A stretch of 42,296 bases of DNA from RGIG4074 sp964459165 (GTDB lineage: Bacteria > Bacillota > Clostridia > Christensenellales > Borkfalkiaceae): assembly GCA_964459165.1 (NCBI GenBank), contig CAYWKM010000005.1, positions 1-42,296 of the forward strand, in the 5' to 3' direction. The position numbers and the translations under genes are program-made. The notes under the pieces were generated by a model. The model worked only from the letters and a program-made list of their open reading frames with translations, searched no databases and was not told the origin of the DNA. Shown here piece after piece: positions 7,699 to 16,308 of the stretch (its first letter is position 1; every line of letters begins with the position of its first letter).

Positions 7699-7947
7699 AA
7701 CAGCGACGATAAAGATAGGTTTGTTTTCAGACCGTTTTCAAAAGAGAGCGTTTCCGCAGGCTGAAAGAAGCGCGAAAACAGAGGATAAGCCGTTTCACTT
7801 TTTAGCCGCTCTTCCGAAAAGAGAGAGTAAGGAGAGCCGGATTGCGCCCGTTACCGCGCGAAAACGAGCCGTATTTTTATACGGGAATCATAGGTGGTAC
7901 CGCGGATTTTTTCGCCCTGTGCGTCTTTTGGGACGCGCGGGTTTTTT
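7699..7947 (+). promoter_or_regulatory. T-box leader sensing tRNA-Phe
   Basis: The hallmark T-box sequence TAGGTGGTACCGCG lies at 7891-7904. Its TGGT bulge pairs with the NCCA end of uncharged tRNA, and the variable T fits the A73 discriminator of tRNA-Phe. A hairpin CCGTAT/ATACGG (7869-7884) precedes it as stem III, and the terminator at 7915 follows. The 5' part (7699-7820) begins with GCGACGATAAAGATAG, typical of stem I. The best specifier candidate is TTC (Phe) at 7794-7796, followed by A as usual, but I did not fold the whole leader. The mechanism, known for the class: uncharged tRNA stabilises the antiterminator and lets pheST be transcribed. Confidence 0.93.
7915..7947 (+). terminator. 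T-box attenuator terminator
   Basis: Arms 7916-7925 and 7932-7941 (10 bp with two G-U pairs) are followed by TTTTTT (7942-7947). It competes with the antiterminator that contains the T-box sequence. Confidence 0.88.
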
Positions 7948-8148
7948 ATTTTACGGCTCTGCGACAGAAAACAGAAAAAAGGAAAGCGTTGAAGAAGCGG
8001 AAGAGCGGAAAGCCGCGCGTTGCGGATATCCTTTTTCGGACTCGCGTTTCGTCTCGACTGCGTACGACAAGGCGCGTTTTGTTCGGGCGTTCGCCGCGCG
8101 CGTCCGTCTTTCCGAACAATTTTTGACAGGAGGTCATGAATATCGATT
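7948..8148 (+). other. Leader between T-box terminator and pheS
   Basis: About 200 bases of transcribed DNA with no convincing gene. It is longer than usual for T-box operons. At its end lie AGGAGGT (8128-8134) and a six-codon frame, ATG 8136 to TAA 8156, that overlaps the pheS start. Confidence 0.5.
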
Positions 8149-9162
8149 ATGAATAACGACATCGAAGAACTTAAACAGGAGACGGAGCTGGATATGTCCA
8201 AGGCGGATTCCGGCAAGGCTCTTTACGACGCCAAGCTCAGGTTCGCAGCGAAGCTCAAAGCGGCCATGAGCGGCATGAGGGAGCTCTCCAAGGAGGAGCG
8301 CCCCGTATTCGGAAGAAAAGTAAACGAATTGAAGGAGGGAATGGAAAAGCGTTTCGCCGAGCTCGGCGAAGAGCTGAAAAAAGCGGAGCTCGAAAGAAAA
8401 TACGCCAAGGAGCAGGTGGATATCTCCCTCCCCGGAAGGTATTATACAGAGGGAAATCTTCATCCCGTGACGCTCGTAAAGCGGCGGCTCGTCGATATTT
8501 TCGCCGGCATGGGATTTGAAATTTTCGAAGGACCCGAAATCGAGACGGACTATTATAACTTCACCGCGTTGAATACGCCGAAGGATCATCCCGCGCGGGA
8601 TATGCAGGACACCTTCTACATCAACGATAACGTCCTTCTGCGCACGCAGACTTCCGCGGGACAAATTCGCGTCATGGAGAGCAAAAAGCCTCCGATCAAA
8701 ATTCTTTCTCCGGGCAAGGTATTCCGTTCGGACGACGACGCTACTCATTCGCCCATGTTCCATCAGATGGAGGGACTCGTCGTGGATAAGGGGGTTACCC
8801 TCTGCGACCTGAAAGGGCTGTTGGAAGAATTTGCCTCGAAGATGTTCACGAGCGATACGAAGGTGCGGCTCCGTCCCTCCTATTTCCCCTTTACGGAGCC
8901 TTCCGTCGAAGTGGATTTAAGCTGTTTCGAATGCGGAGGCAAGGGCTGTCGGCTCTGTAAGGGCACGGGCTGGATCGAGGTTTTGGGCGCGGGCATGGTA
9001 AACCGCAGGGTGCTTGAAAATTGCGGGATAGATCCCGACGAATATACGGGGCTGGCGTTCGGCATGGGGATCGAGCGCATCGCCATGCTCAAATACGGCG
9101 TGAACAATATCAAGAACTTCTATGATAACGACGTTCGGTTCTTAAAGCAATTCAAGGATTGA
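8149..9162 (+). CDS. pheS: Phenylalanine-tRNA ligase alpha subunit
   Basis: The 337-aa catalytic subunit of the alpha2-beta2 enzyme that charges tRNA-Phe. Residues 1-80 are a helical, coiled-coil arm. The class II core follows with ETDYYNFTALN, RTQTSAGQIRVM, the motif 2 region FRSDDDATHSPMFHQMEG, FPFTEPSVEVD, and the motif 3 stretch AFGMGIERIAML near the end. Length is standard. A CxxC..CxxC segment (CFECGGKGCRLCKGTGW) sits in the late core, as in many clostridial and actinobacterial PheS. The ribosome site AGGAGGT lies 14 bases from ATG 8149, farther than ideal; ATA 8140 and ATT 8146 are in frame and closer, so the exact start is uncertain. Regulated by the T-box leader and followed at 13 bases by pheT. 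Confidence 0.97.
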   Translation: MNNDIEELKQETELDMSKADSGKALYDAKLRFAAKLKAAMSGMRELSKEERPVFGRKVNELKEGMEKRFAELGEELKKAELERKYAKEQVDISLPGRYYTEGNLHPVTLVKRRLVDIFAGMGFEIFEGPEIETDYYNFTALNTPKDHPARDMQDTFYINDNVLLRTQTSAGQIRVMESKKPPIKILSPGKVFRSDDDATHSPMFHQMEGLVVDKGVTLCDLKGLLEEFASKMFTSDTKVRLRPSYFPFTEPSVEVDLSCFECGGKGCRLCKGTGWIEVLGAGMVNRRVLENCGIDPDEYTGLAFGMGIERIAMLKYGVNNIKNFYDNDVRFLKQFKD

Positions 9163-9175
9163 GGAGGAGAAAGAG

Positions 9176-11623
9176 ATGAAAGTACCTTTCAGTTGGTTGA
9201 AGGATTACGTGGACGTAGACGTGACCGCGCAGGAACTTCAAAAGAAGCTCTTTTCCTGCGGATTCGAGGTTGAGGAGCTCGTCTACCTCGGCGATAAAAT
9301 CGATAAGGTCGTCGTCGGCGAGATTACTCGCATCGAAAAACATCCCGATTCCGATCATATGGTCATATGCAGACTCGACTGCGGCGAACGGTACGGAAGA
9401 GACATTCAGATCGTGACGGGCGCGTCCAACGTGTTTGAAGGGGCAAAGGTCCCCGTTGCGCTCGACGGCTCTACCGTCGTGGAGACGAATCCCGCGCAGC
9501 TCGAAAAAAATCCCGACGGCGTAAAAAGGATCAAAAAGGGGAAGCTTCGCGGCGTGGATTCGTACGGGATGCTTTGCTCCGGCGAAGAGCTCGGCGTCAA
9601 CGACGATTATTACCCCGGCGCGGAGGTGTACGGCATTCTCATTCTCGATGGGGATACCCCCGTCGGAGAGGACGTCAGGAAGGTCGTCGGGCTCGACGAT
9701 TACCTTTTCGACATTGCCGTGACGGCAAACCGACCCGACTGTCAGAGCGTATTCGGCATTGCGAGGGAAGTCGCCGCCGTTTTGAGAAAGCCCGTCAAGG
9801 CCCCCGACTTTTCTTATTCCGCCGTCCCCGCGTCCGACGGCGTGAACGTAAAGATCACGGTGAAGGACCCCGAACTTTGCCCCCGATATATCGGGCGTTA
9901 CGTCTACGATATTAAGATCGGGCAGTCTCCCGCCTGGATGCGGAAGCGGCTCGCCCTCTGCGGCGTTCGTTCCATTTCCAATATCGTCGATATCACCAAC
10001 TTCGTCCTCTTGGAGCTCGGTCAGCCCATGCACTCCTTCGATCTCGATACCCTTTCGGGCAGAGAAATCGTCGTCAGGCGCGCCGAGGACGGGGAGAAAA
10101 TTCAGACGCTCGACGAAAAGGAATTTATTCTCAGCCGCGAAAATCTCGTCATTTGCGACGGAGACAAGCCGGTCGCCCTCGCGGGCGTTATGGGCGGGCT
10201 CAATTCCGAGATCACCGAAAAGACCGAACGCGTCTACTTTGAATCGGCGAAGTTCGCGCGCGACAATATTCGCCATACGGCGAGGAGTCTCGGGCAAAAC
10301 ACCGACGCGTCCGCGCGTTACGAAAAGGGGGTGGACGCTTACACGACGTATTTCGCGATGGAAAGGGCGCTGCACCTCGTCGAAGAGCTCGGCTGCGGCG
10401 TCGTCAGCGACAACGGAACGGACTGCTGCCATACGAAGGTAGAGGGCAAGAAGATGACCGCCAAGCTGTCTAAAATCAACGAGCTGCTGGGGATCGTCGT
10501 CCCCGTCGATACGGCGAAGGAGATCCTCGAAAGTCTCGGCTTTAAGATTGTGATCGGGGCGGATAACGATACGATGGAGGTAGAGGTTCCCGCGTTCCGC
10601 GAAGATATCGACGGATATCCCGATCTCGCCGAGGAGATCATTCGCGAATACGGCTATGAAAATATCGCGCCCTCCTTTTTGACGTCCGTTTCCGTCACGA
10701 ACGGCGGACTCAACGATCGGCAAAAACAGGCGAATCGCTTTCAGGAAGCGGTAAAATTACAGGGCTATATGGAGACGATCAGCTATTCCTTCTTCTCTCC
10801 CAAGGATTTCGACGCGATTCATCTTTCTCCCGACGCGCCGGAAAGAAACGCCGTCAGGATCAAAAATCCCTTGGGCGAGGATCTTTCCGTCATGCGCACG
10901 ACGCTCGTTCCGCAGATGCTTCAAAACGTCGTCAGGAACATCCGCCGCGGAAACGAAGAGGGAAAACTCTTCGAGTTTGGAAATATATATCTTCCGTCCG
11001 AGGACGAAGAGCGGATTCTCCCCGAAGAAAGGGCCGCCGTCTCGTTCGGTCTGTGGGGGAAGGGCGATTTCTTCGATTTAAAGGGAACGATCGCGGCGAT
11101 CGCCGACGCGTTCCGCGTAAAAATTTCTTTTGAGCGCGCGAGATATCCCTTCCTGCATCCCGGCGTTTCCGCCTGCGTCAAATTGGGGAATAAGGAGATC
11201 GGATTCCTCGGCGAGCTCGATCCGCGCGTCGCTTCGGAGCAGTCGCTCGACAAAAAGGTTTATTTGGCGCAGCTCGATTACGAGGCGTTGAGCGAACAAT
11301 TTTCGGAAGCGACAAGGTACGTCCCCGTTCCCGCCTTTCCCGAGGTCAAGCGCGATCTCGCCCTTATCGCGGACGAAGAGATCGCCTGCGGCGATATCGA
11401 AAATTGTATTCTTCATGCGTGCAGGGCGGTGTCCAAAGTCGAGCTGTTCGACGTCTTCCGCGGCTCTCAGGTGGGCGAGGGGAAGAAGAGCATGGCGTTC
11501 ACGCTCACTTTTACGCCGGAGGCGAATGCGGAAAAGGGGCTTTCCTCCGAACAAATCGACAATTTCGTCAAAAAAATTCTCGGAAATCTTCGTTTTAACT
11601 TAAATGTCGGAATCCGAGGATGA
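9176..11623 (+). CDS. pheT: Phenylalanine-tRNA ligase beta subunit
   Basis: The 815-aa beta subunit pairs with PheS. Domains run in the expected order: an N-terminal MKVPFSWLKDYV segment, the EMAP/tRNA-binding OB fold (about 40-150, with HPDSDHMVIC), the B3/B4 editing domain (about 210-385, with LELGQPMHSFD and the VICDGDKPVALAGVMGG stretch), the B5 domain (about 405-475), a catalytic-like core, and the C-terminal anticodon-binding fold (about 720-815, starting FPEVKRDLALI). Editing removes Tyr from mischarged tRNA-Phe. Length is normal. ATG follows a strong GAGGAGGAG ribosome site by a few bases and pheS by 13, so the subunits are made from one message. A terminator 24 bases downstream ends the operon. 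Confidence 0.98.
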   Translation: MKVPFSWLKDYVDVDVTAQELQKKLFSCGFEVEELVYLGDKIDKVVVGEITRIEKHPDSDHMVICRLDCGERYGRDIQIVTGASNVFEGAKVPVALDGSTVVETNPAQLEKNPDGVKRIKKGKLRGVDSYGMLCSGEELGVNDDYYPGAEVYGILILDGDTPVGEDVRKVVGLDDYLFDIAVTANRPDCQSVFGIAREVAAVLRKPVKAPDFSYSAVPASDGVNVKITVKDPELCPRYIGRYVYDIKIGQSPAWMRKRLALCGVRSISNIVDITNFVLLELGQPMHSFDLDTLSGREIVVRRAEDGEKIQTLDEKEFILSRENLVICDGDKPVALAGVMGGLNSEITEKTERVYFESAKFARDNIRHTARSLGQNTDASARYEKGVDAYTTYFAMERALHLVEELGCGVVSDNGTDCCHTKVEGKKMTAKLSKINELLGIVVPVDTAKEILESLGFKIVIGADNDTMEVEVPAFREDIDGYPDLAEEIIREYGYENIAPSFLTSVSVTNGGLNDRQKQANRFQEAVKLQGYMETISYSFFSPKDFDAIHLSPDAPERNAVRIKNPLGEDLSVMRTTLVPQMLQNVVRNIRRGNEEGKLFEFGNIYLPSEDEERILPEERAAVSFGLWGKGDFFDLKGTIAAIADAFRVKISFERARYPFLHPGVSACVKLGNKEIGFLGELDPRVASEQSLDKKVYLAQLDYEALSEQFSEATRYVPVPAFPEVKRDLALIADEEIACGDIENCILHACRAVSKVELFDVFRGSQVGEGKKSMAFTLTFTPEANAEKGLSSEQIDNFVKKILGNLRFNLNVGIRG

Positions 11624-11647
11624 CGGAGGAAACGAATAAAAATTTCT

Positions 11648-11691
11648 AAGATCGTTTTAAGGCGGATTCGTTTTGAAGCGGTCTTGTTTTT
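11648..11691 (+). terminator. Terminator of pheST
   Basis: Arms 11648-11660 and 11673-11685 pair over 13 positions, three of them G-U, and are followed by GTTTTT. Confidence 0.75.
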
Positions 11692-11704
11692 ATTCTTTCA
11701 ACGC

Positions 11705-11733
11705 TTGATTTATCGATTAAAATATGATAAAAT
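11705..11733 (+). promoter_or_regulatory. Candidate promoter of the repeat surface protein
   Basis: TTGATT at 11705-11710 and TAAAAT at 11728-11733, 17 bases apart, in very AT-rich DNA. Several other TATAAT-like boxes are near, so this assignment is tentative. Confidence 0.45.
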
Positions 11734-11805
11734 AAAAATACTGATAATATAAAAATATAAATGTTTCGGAAAAACTCAGAAAAGAAGGCTTAACGGATCC
11801 GTAAA

Positions 11806-14800
11806 ATGATAAAAACGAAGAAGTCGAAAATATTCTATATACTCATCGCCGTTTTTCTCCTTTCGACGGCCGCTCTATTCATCGGTTTCTTTCACCCCTC
11901 CAGAGTGAAAGCGGAGGCTGACGCCAAGGGAAACGGAAGCGAGCAATCTCCCTACCTCATTTCGTCGGCGGCGGATTTTATTTCGTTCGCCTATTCGGTC
12001 AACGAGGGGAACCGTTACGAAGGCGCGTATTTTTTGCAGACGGCGGATATCGATTTCAAGAACGCCCTTATAGATTCCGTCGGTATTTACGATAGCGGCA
12101 ATTATTTTTACGGCACGTACGACGGCGGCGGTCATTCGATTGATAACGTCCGCGTCGACGGCGCGGGGCGGAACGCGGGGCTTTTCGGTACGCTCGGCGG
12201 AACGGTGCGCAATCTTTCGCTCGCGAGCGGTACGATAACGGGCGATTGCGTCGGCGGCATTGCGGTTTCTTCGGTAGACGGAACCGCTCTCATCGTCAAC
12301 TGCTATTCGGCGGTCACGATCGTTTCTTCGAAACGAGGCGGCGGCGTCGCCGATAATTTTGCCGGAATCGTCTATAATTGCGTATCTGCGGCAAAGAACA
12401 ACGGCTCTTACGCGCCTTTATGCGGCTACGGGGCGAGAATCGTATCGAATTCTTATACGCTCGGAAAACGTATCAACGGATCGAAATCGTCGAATTATAC
12501 CGTAGAAAACAGCGAGGTCGTCGGCTTGGAGTCCCTTTCCTCCTGGGAACTTGTCGATAAACTCAACGGAGGTATTTTTTCCTTTGCGGCGGAGAGGGGG
12601 GATATTTATCTCTATAAGGATTATAAATTTTGGGAGCTCGAAGGGGAAAGCGTCTCTTTAACGGAGGAAGTTTCTCTTAATATCTCCTCCGAATGGGAGG
12701 GAGAGGGAACGGAGGAGGAGCCGTATCTCATCGAGACCTTTGAGGATTATCTTCTCCTTGTCGAGCGGTCGAATTCGGGAGAAGACTTTTCGGGCGTTTG
12801 CTTTTTACAGACGGAGGATATCGACTGCCATTATTATCCGACGGGGGCGATTTCCGCCGTCTCGGGCAAAACCTCTTTTGAAGGGTATTACGACGGCTAC
12901 AGTCATACGATTTCGAATTATTGCTTCGACGACGGCAAAGAGGAAAATACGGCTCTGTTCGGCAGGCTCGGAGGGGGGCTTTATAACCTCGGGCTGGAAA
13001 ACGGATACGTCGTCGGCAACTGTATCGCCGGACTCGCCGTCAATTCCTCCTCGGGGGAGACGCTTATTTTCAACTGTTATTCCAAGGCGACGCTGTACGG
13101 GAACCGCGCGGGCGGGCTCGTGGACAATTTCGCCGGAATTTTGCAAAACTGCGTATCCGACGCGATTTGGAACGGAAAGACCGCCGCGCCTGCGATAGGG
13201 TATTTGTGTCGGGATATCGAAATGGTCTTTTCTACGGGAAGGGTCATCGAATTCGCTCGCTACGATATTTACGTCGACAACTTTATTATGACCGTGTCTT
13301 CCCTTTACGGCGAGGAAACGACATATACGCTGAACGTCAATGCCGATTCGATTTTTTTCTATCGTGAGATCGTCGGATTAAACGGGGCGGCGGAGTGGTC
13401 GCTCGATACGAACGGCGGATTCGACGGCATTTTGGAAAAAATCATCATTTATCCTTCTCAGGGCTTAAAGGGAAAGGGGACGAAAGCGAATCCTTATATC
13501 GTCGCCACGGTCGAAGACTTTGTCTTTTTCCATGACTCGGTCAATTCGGGTTACGCGTATAACGGCAGGTACGTAAGGCAGACCGCCGACCTCGACTTTG
13601 AAGGGATGACCTTAAATCCCATCGGCATTTATGGGAGCGGACGGTATTTCTACGGCACGTACGACGGCGGAGGACACGTCGTCGAAAACCTCGACGTCGT
13701 TCAGGATTACGGCAGGGAGATGACCGGTTTATTCGGTTCGCTGGCGGGATATCTTTATAACCTCGGATACGTGAGCGGAACGGTTTACGGCGAAATCGCC
13801 GGCGGATTCGCCAATTACGGCAGCACGGCGGAAGGAACCATCGTCAACTGTTATTTTACGGGCAATCTCTATGCTTTCCGCGCCAGCGGTATCGCGGACA
13901 GCTTTCGCGGAAGAATCGTCAATTGTTGGAGCGACGCCGTCAATCTGTATGACGGGGAAACCGTTCCCTTAAACGCTATCGTCGCCACGAAGATCATTCA
14001 CTGTTTTTCCACGGGGGAGATCAACGCCGCAGGCTACGACGTTGCCGTCGATTCCTGCACGATCGACGCTTCTCTCTTGAAGGAAGAACGTTTTATTACC
14101 ACTCTCAACGCCGGCTGTCTCTATGCCGCGAGGGAAAATTTCTGTCCCCTGAAAAGCCTCGCGACGTGGGATCTCTCTTCCGGAAAGCTGCGCCTCGGCG
14201 ACTATTTTTCCAAAAATTACGACAGCTATATCTCTTCGTTTAAAGGATTGGGCACGAAGTGGAGCCCTTACCGTATTCGTTCGGCGGAGGATTTAAGGCT
14301 TTTACAGCTGATTACCGCTTCGGGCGAAGAATATAAAAATCAGTATTTTATTCAGACGAACAATATCGATTGCTCCTCTCTGTCGGGTGCAATTCCCATC
14401 GCCGAACTGCAATCGGGCGTGTTTTACGCCGTATACGACGGGCGGGGATATGAAATAAGCAACCTCGAGATCTCCTCTTCCATATACGACGGCGCCTGTG
14501 CCTTTATCAGGACGATGGGCGGCACGGTGAAAAACGTCAGATTGAACCAATGCAGCTTTACGGGGACGTTGAGCGCCGGCATTGCCTGTTATGCCGACGT
14601 TTCCGCGACGACGAAGATCGTCAACTGTCTCGTGACAAATTCCGTCGTTCGCGGGTTTGTCGCCTCTGCGGGAATTCTTTGTTACGGAACCGAAACGAGG
14701 ATCTATAACTGTCTGTATCTTTCCGGCGAGGAGCGTTCTTCTCAATATTTTTGTCTGCGAGCGGACAGGCTTTACGGCTGTTATACCGACGTCGGTTTTA

Positions 14801-15543
14801 CGGATGAAAAATATCTTTATACGACGAAAGAGAAGTGCTATCGGATAGACGAGATAACGGTTACGCTTTCCGACGCGGTAAACGGACTCAACGAAAACGT
14901 CGTTTCCCTGAAAACGCTTTTAAACGAAAACATCGTGGGCAAATACGCCCGCTTCGCGCTCGACGGAACGAGCGTTCGGTTTAACGGGCTTTTTCGCGTT
15001 ACGCCCGCCAATTTTTCCGCCTGTATGCGCGTCATGCGGTACGATTTCAATATTTATATCGCGTTCGTCCTCGCCGCGCTCGTCCTCGTCGCTTCCATCG
15101 TCTTCGACGTCGGCTATGCCGGTTATAAACGCAATCTGAAAATACAGGAATTAAAGAAGAAAAAGGAGGCGGCTTCCGTTCCCGCCGATTACATCGATTC
15201 GCCGGAAAAATTCTTAAAGAAGAGACGCGACGGCGTTTATGCGGTGGAAAACAGATTAATCGGATTGGGCGGCTCGGAGCGCAAGGAAATCGGAGACGAA
15301 GAGGACCGCGTAAAGGTCGATAAGCACGCGGGCGGAAGAAAGCCCAAGAGCGTGCCGGAGAACGTCGAGCTCGTCTTGCCCGTTCCCAAGCGCAAGAGGG
15401 GGCGTCCGCGCAAGGATGCGGAAGCGCCGTCTCCCGCGCCGCAAGAGGGAACGCAGGCCGCAGTCTCGGAAACGGAGAGCGCGAGTTCGGAGGGCGGACA
15501 AAAGCCTTCCGGCAGCACGGCGCACAGAAGGATCGATCGATAG
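11806..15543 (+). CDS. Repeat surface protein with GLUG-like modules and AT-hook-like tail
   Basis: A 1245-aa membrane protein. An N-terminal hydrophobic segment (10-30) exports the chain. Four modules of about 250 aa follow, starting near residues 41, 300, 555 and 812 with a shared GxGTxxxPYLI opening. Each contains QTADIDF, YGTYDGGGHxI and a GLUG-like stretch (xxGGIA...IxNCYS), so a right-handed beta-helix adhesin is likely. One membrane segment (about 1080-1105) is followed by a basic cytoplasmic tail holding KRKRGRPRK (about 1195-1203), which looks like an AT-hook, and a Pro/Ala/Glu-rich end. The known role of GLUG-type repeats is in surface proteins; any DNA contact of the tail is speculation. 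The ribosome site before ATG 11806 is weak. The next gene starts 42 bases on. Confidence 0.85.
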   Translation: MIKTKKSKIFYILIAVFLLSTAALFIGFFHPSRVKAEADAKGNGSEQSPYLISSAADFISFAYSVNEGNRYEGAYFLQTADIDFKNALIDSVGIYDSGNYFYGTYDGGGHSIDNVRVDGAGRNAGLFGTLGGTVRNLSLASGTITGDCVGGIAVSSVDGTALIVNCYSAVTIVSSKRGGGVADNFAGIVYNCVSAAKNNGSYAPLCGYGARIVSNSYTLGKRINGSKSSNYTVENSEVVGLESLSSWELVDKLNGGIFSFAAERGDIYLYKDYKFWELEGESVSLTEEVSLNISSEWEGEGTEEEPYLIETFEDYLLLVERSNSGEDFSGVCFLQTEDIDCHYYPTGAISAVSGKTSFEGYYDGYSHTISNYCFDDGKEENTALFGRLGGGLYNLGLENGYVVGNCIAGLAVNSSSGETLIFNCYSKATLYGNRAGGLVDNFAGILQNCVSDAIWNGKTAAPAIGYLCRDIEMVFSTGRVIEFARYDIYVDNFIMTVSSLYGEETTYTLNVNADSIFFYREIVGLNGAAEWSLDTNGGFDGILEKIIIYPSQGLKGKGTKANPYIVATVEDFVFFHDSVNSGYAYNGRYVRQTADLDFEGMTLNPIGIYGSGRYFYGTYDGGGHVVENLDVVQDYGREMTGLFGSLAGYLYNLGYVSGTVYGEIAGGFANYGSTAEGTIVNCYFTGNLYAFRASGIADSFRGRIVNCWSDAVNLYDGETVPLNAIVATKIIHCFSTGEINAAGYDVAVDSCTIDASLLKEERFITTLNAGCLYAARENFCPLKSLATWDLSSGKLRLGDYFSKNYDSYISSFKGLGTKWSPYRIRSAEDLRLLQLITASGEEYKNQYFIQTNNIDCSSLSGAIPIAELQSGVFYAVYDGRGYEISNLEISSSIYDGACAFIRTMGGTVKNVRLNQCSFTGTLSAGIACYADVSATTKIVNCLVTNSVVRGFVASAGILCYGTETRIYNCLYLSGEERSSQYFCLRADRLYGCYTDVGFTDEKYLYTTKEKCYRIDEITVTLSDAVNGLNENVVSLKTLLNENIVGKYARFALDGTSVRFNGLFRVTPANFSACMRVMRYDFNIYIAFVLAALVLVASIVFDVGYAGYKRNLKIQELKKKKEAASVPADYIDSPEKFLKKRRDGVYAVENRLIGLGGSERKEIGDEEDRVKVDKHAGGRKPKSVPENVELVLPVPKRKRGRPRKDAEAPSPAPQEGTQAAVSETESASSEGGQKPSGSTAHRRIDR

Positions 15544-15585
15544 CGACGATAAAGCGGCGGAAGAAATTTATGGAAGGAGGCGGGC

Positions 15586-16308
15586 ATGAAAATTACGATA
15601 CTCGGTTGCGAGGGACCTTTTCCCTCCGCGATGGGCGCGACGAGCGGCTATCTTATGCAGACGCAAAACGGCGATATCTGCTTTGACATGGGCAGCGGAG
15701 CGTTCGCCGCTCTGAGGACGAAGGAAAAGCCCGAACGGGTGAATTGCGTCCTTTTATCGCATTTGCATTACGATCATACGAGCGATATGGGCGTATACAA
15801 TTATTATCTGGAAAATCTTTCCCGCAGGGGATTGTTCGAGGGAAAGCTGAGGTGTTTTCTCCCGCCCGTCTCCGACGGAGAAGCGGCTTCTTTCGCCGAA
15901 AGATATCCTTATTTCGAGTTTGTTCGTCTGAAAGAGAAAAAGAAATATGAAATATGCAACCTCGAATTTACCTTTTACGCCATGCGTCACCCCGTCGTCA
16001 CCTTCGGCTTCACGGCGAAGGAGGGGAACAAGACGTTCGCCTATACCGCGGATACGAACGTCTGCGAAAATTTATACGCCATGGCGGAGGAAGCCGACCT
16101 CATGATTGCGGACGGACTTTTTCTCGAAAAAAATTACGGAGAAAACGCCCCGCATCTCTCGGTAAAAATCATTGCCGCTCTCGCCGAAAAGTACGGCTTC
16201 CGCGCCGTCGTGAGTCATTTGTCGCCGAATACGCCGCGCGGAGAGTATCTGGCGGAAGCGGGCGGACTTGCCGAGGTCGCCGAACGGTTCCGCGAATATG
16301 AACTCTGA
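15586..16308 (+). CDS. MBL-fold metallo-hydrolase (RNase Z-like)
   Basis: A 240-aa metallo-beta-lactamase-fold protein. The metal motif HLHYDH (His59, His61, Asp63, His64) is intact. A conserved MKITILGCEG start, a GATSGYLM strand, Asp in ADLMIADG (about residue 178) and a late His in VSHLSPN complete the two-metal site. The arrangement matches the RNase Z/phosphodiesterase-like branch (COG1234/1235), not the nuclease domain found in ComEC, which starts with a different DVGQGD motif. The substrate is unknown; phosphodiester bonds are typical for the branch. A very strong ribosome site (GGAAGGAGG, 15572-15580) precedes ATG. The stop overlaps the start of comEC by 11 bases, so translation of the two is probably coupled. 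Cytosolic; no signal peptide. Confidence 0.88.
   Translation: MKITILGCEGPFPSAMGATSGYLMQTQNGDICFDMGSGAFAALRTKEKPERVNCVLLSHLHYDHTSDMGVYNYYLENLSRRGLFEGKLRCFLPPVSDGEAASFAERYPYFEFVRLKEKKKYEICNLEFTFYAMRHPVVTFGFTAKEGNKTFAYTADTNVCENLYAMAEEADLMIADGLFLEKNYGENAPHLSVKIIAALAEKYGFRAVVSHLSPNTPRGEYLAEAGGLAEVAERFREYEL

Noticed and set aside
7664..8152. 162-codon frame over the pheS leader
   Set aside because: It runs through the promoter, T-box and terminator, has no ribosome site and an unlikely composition.
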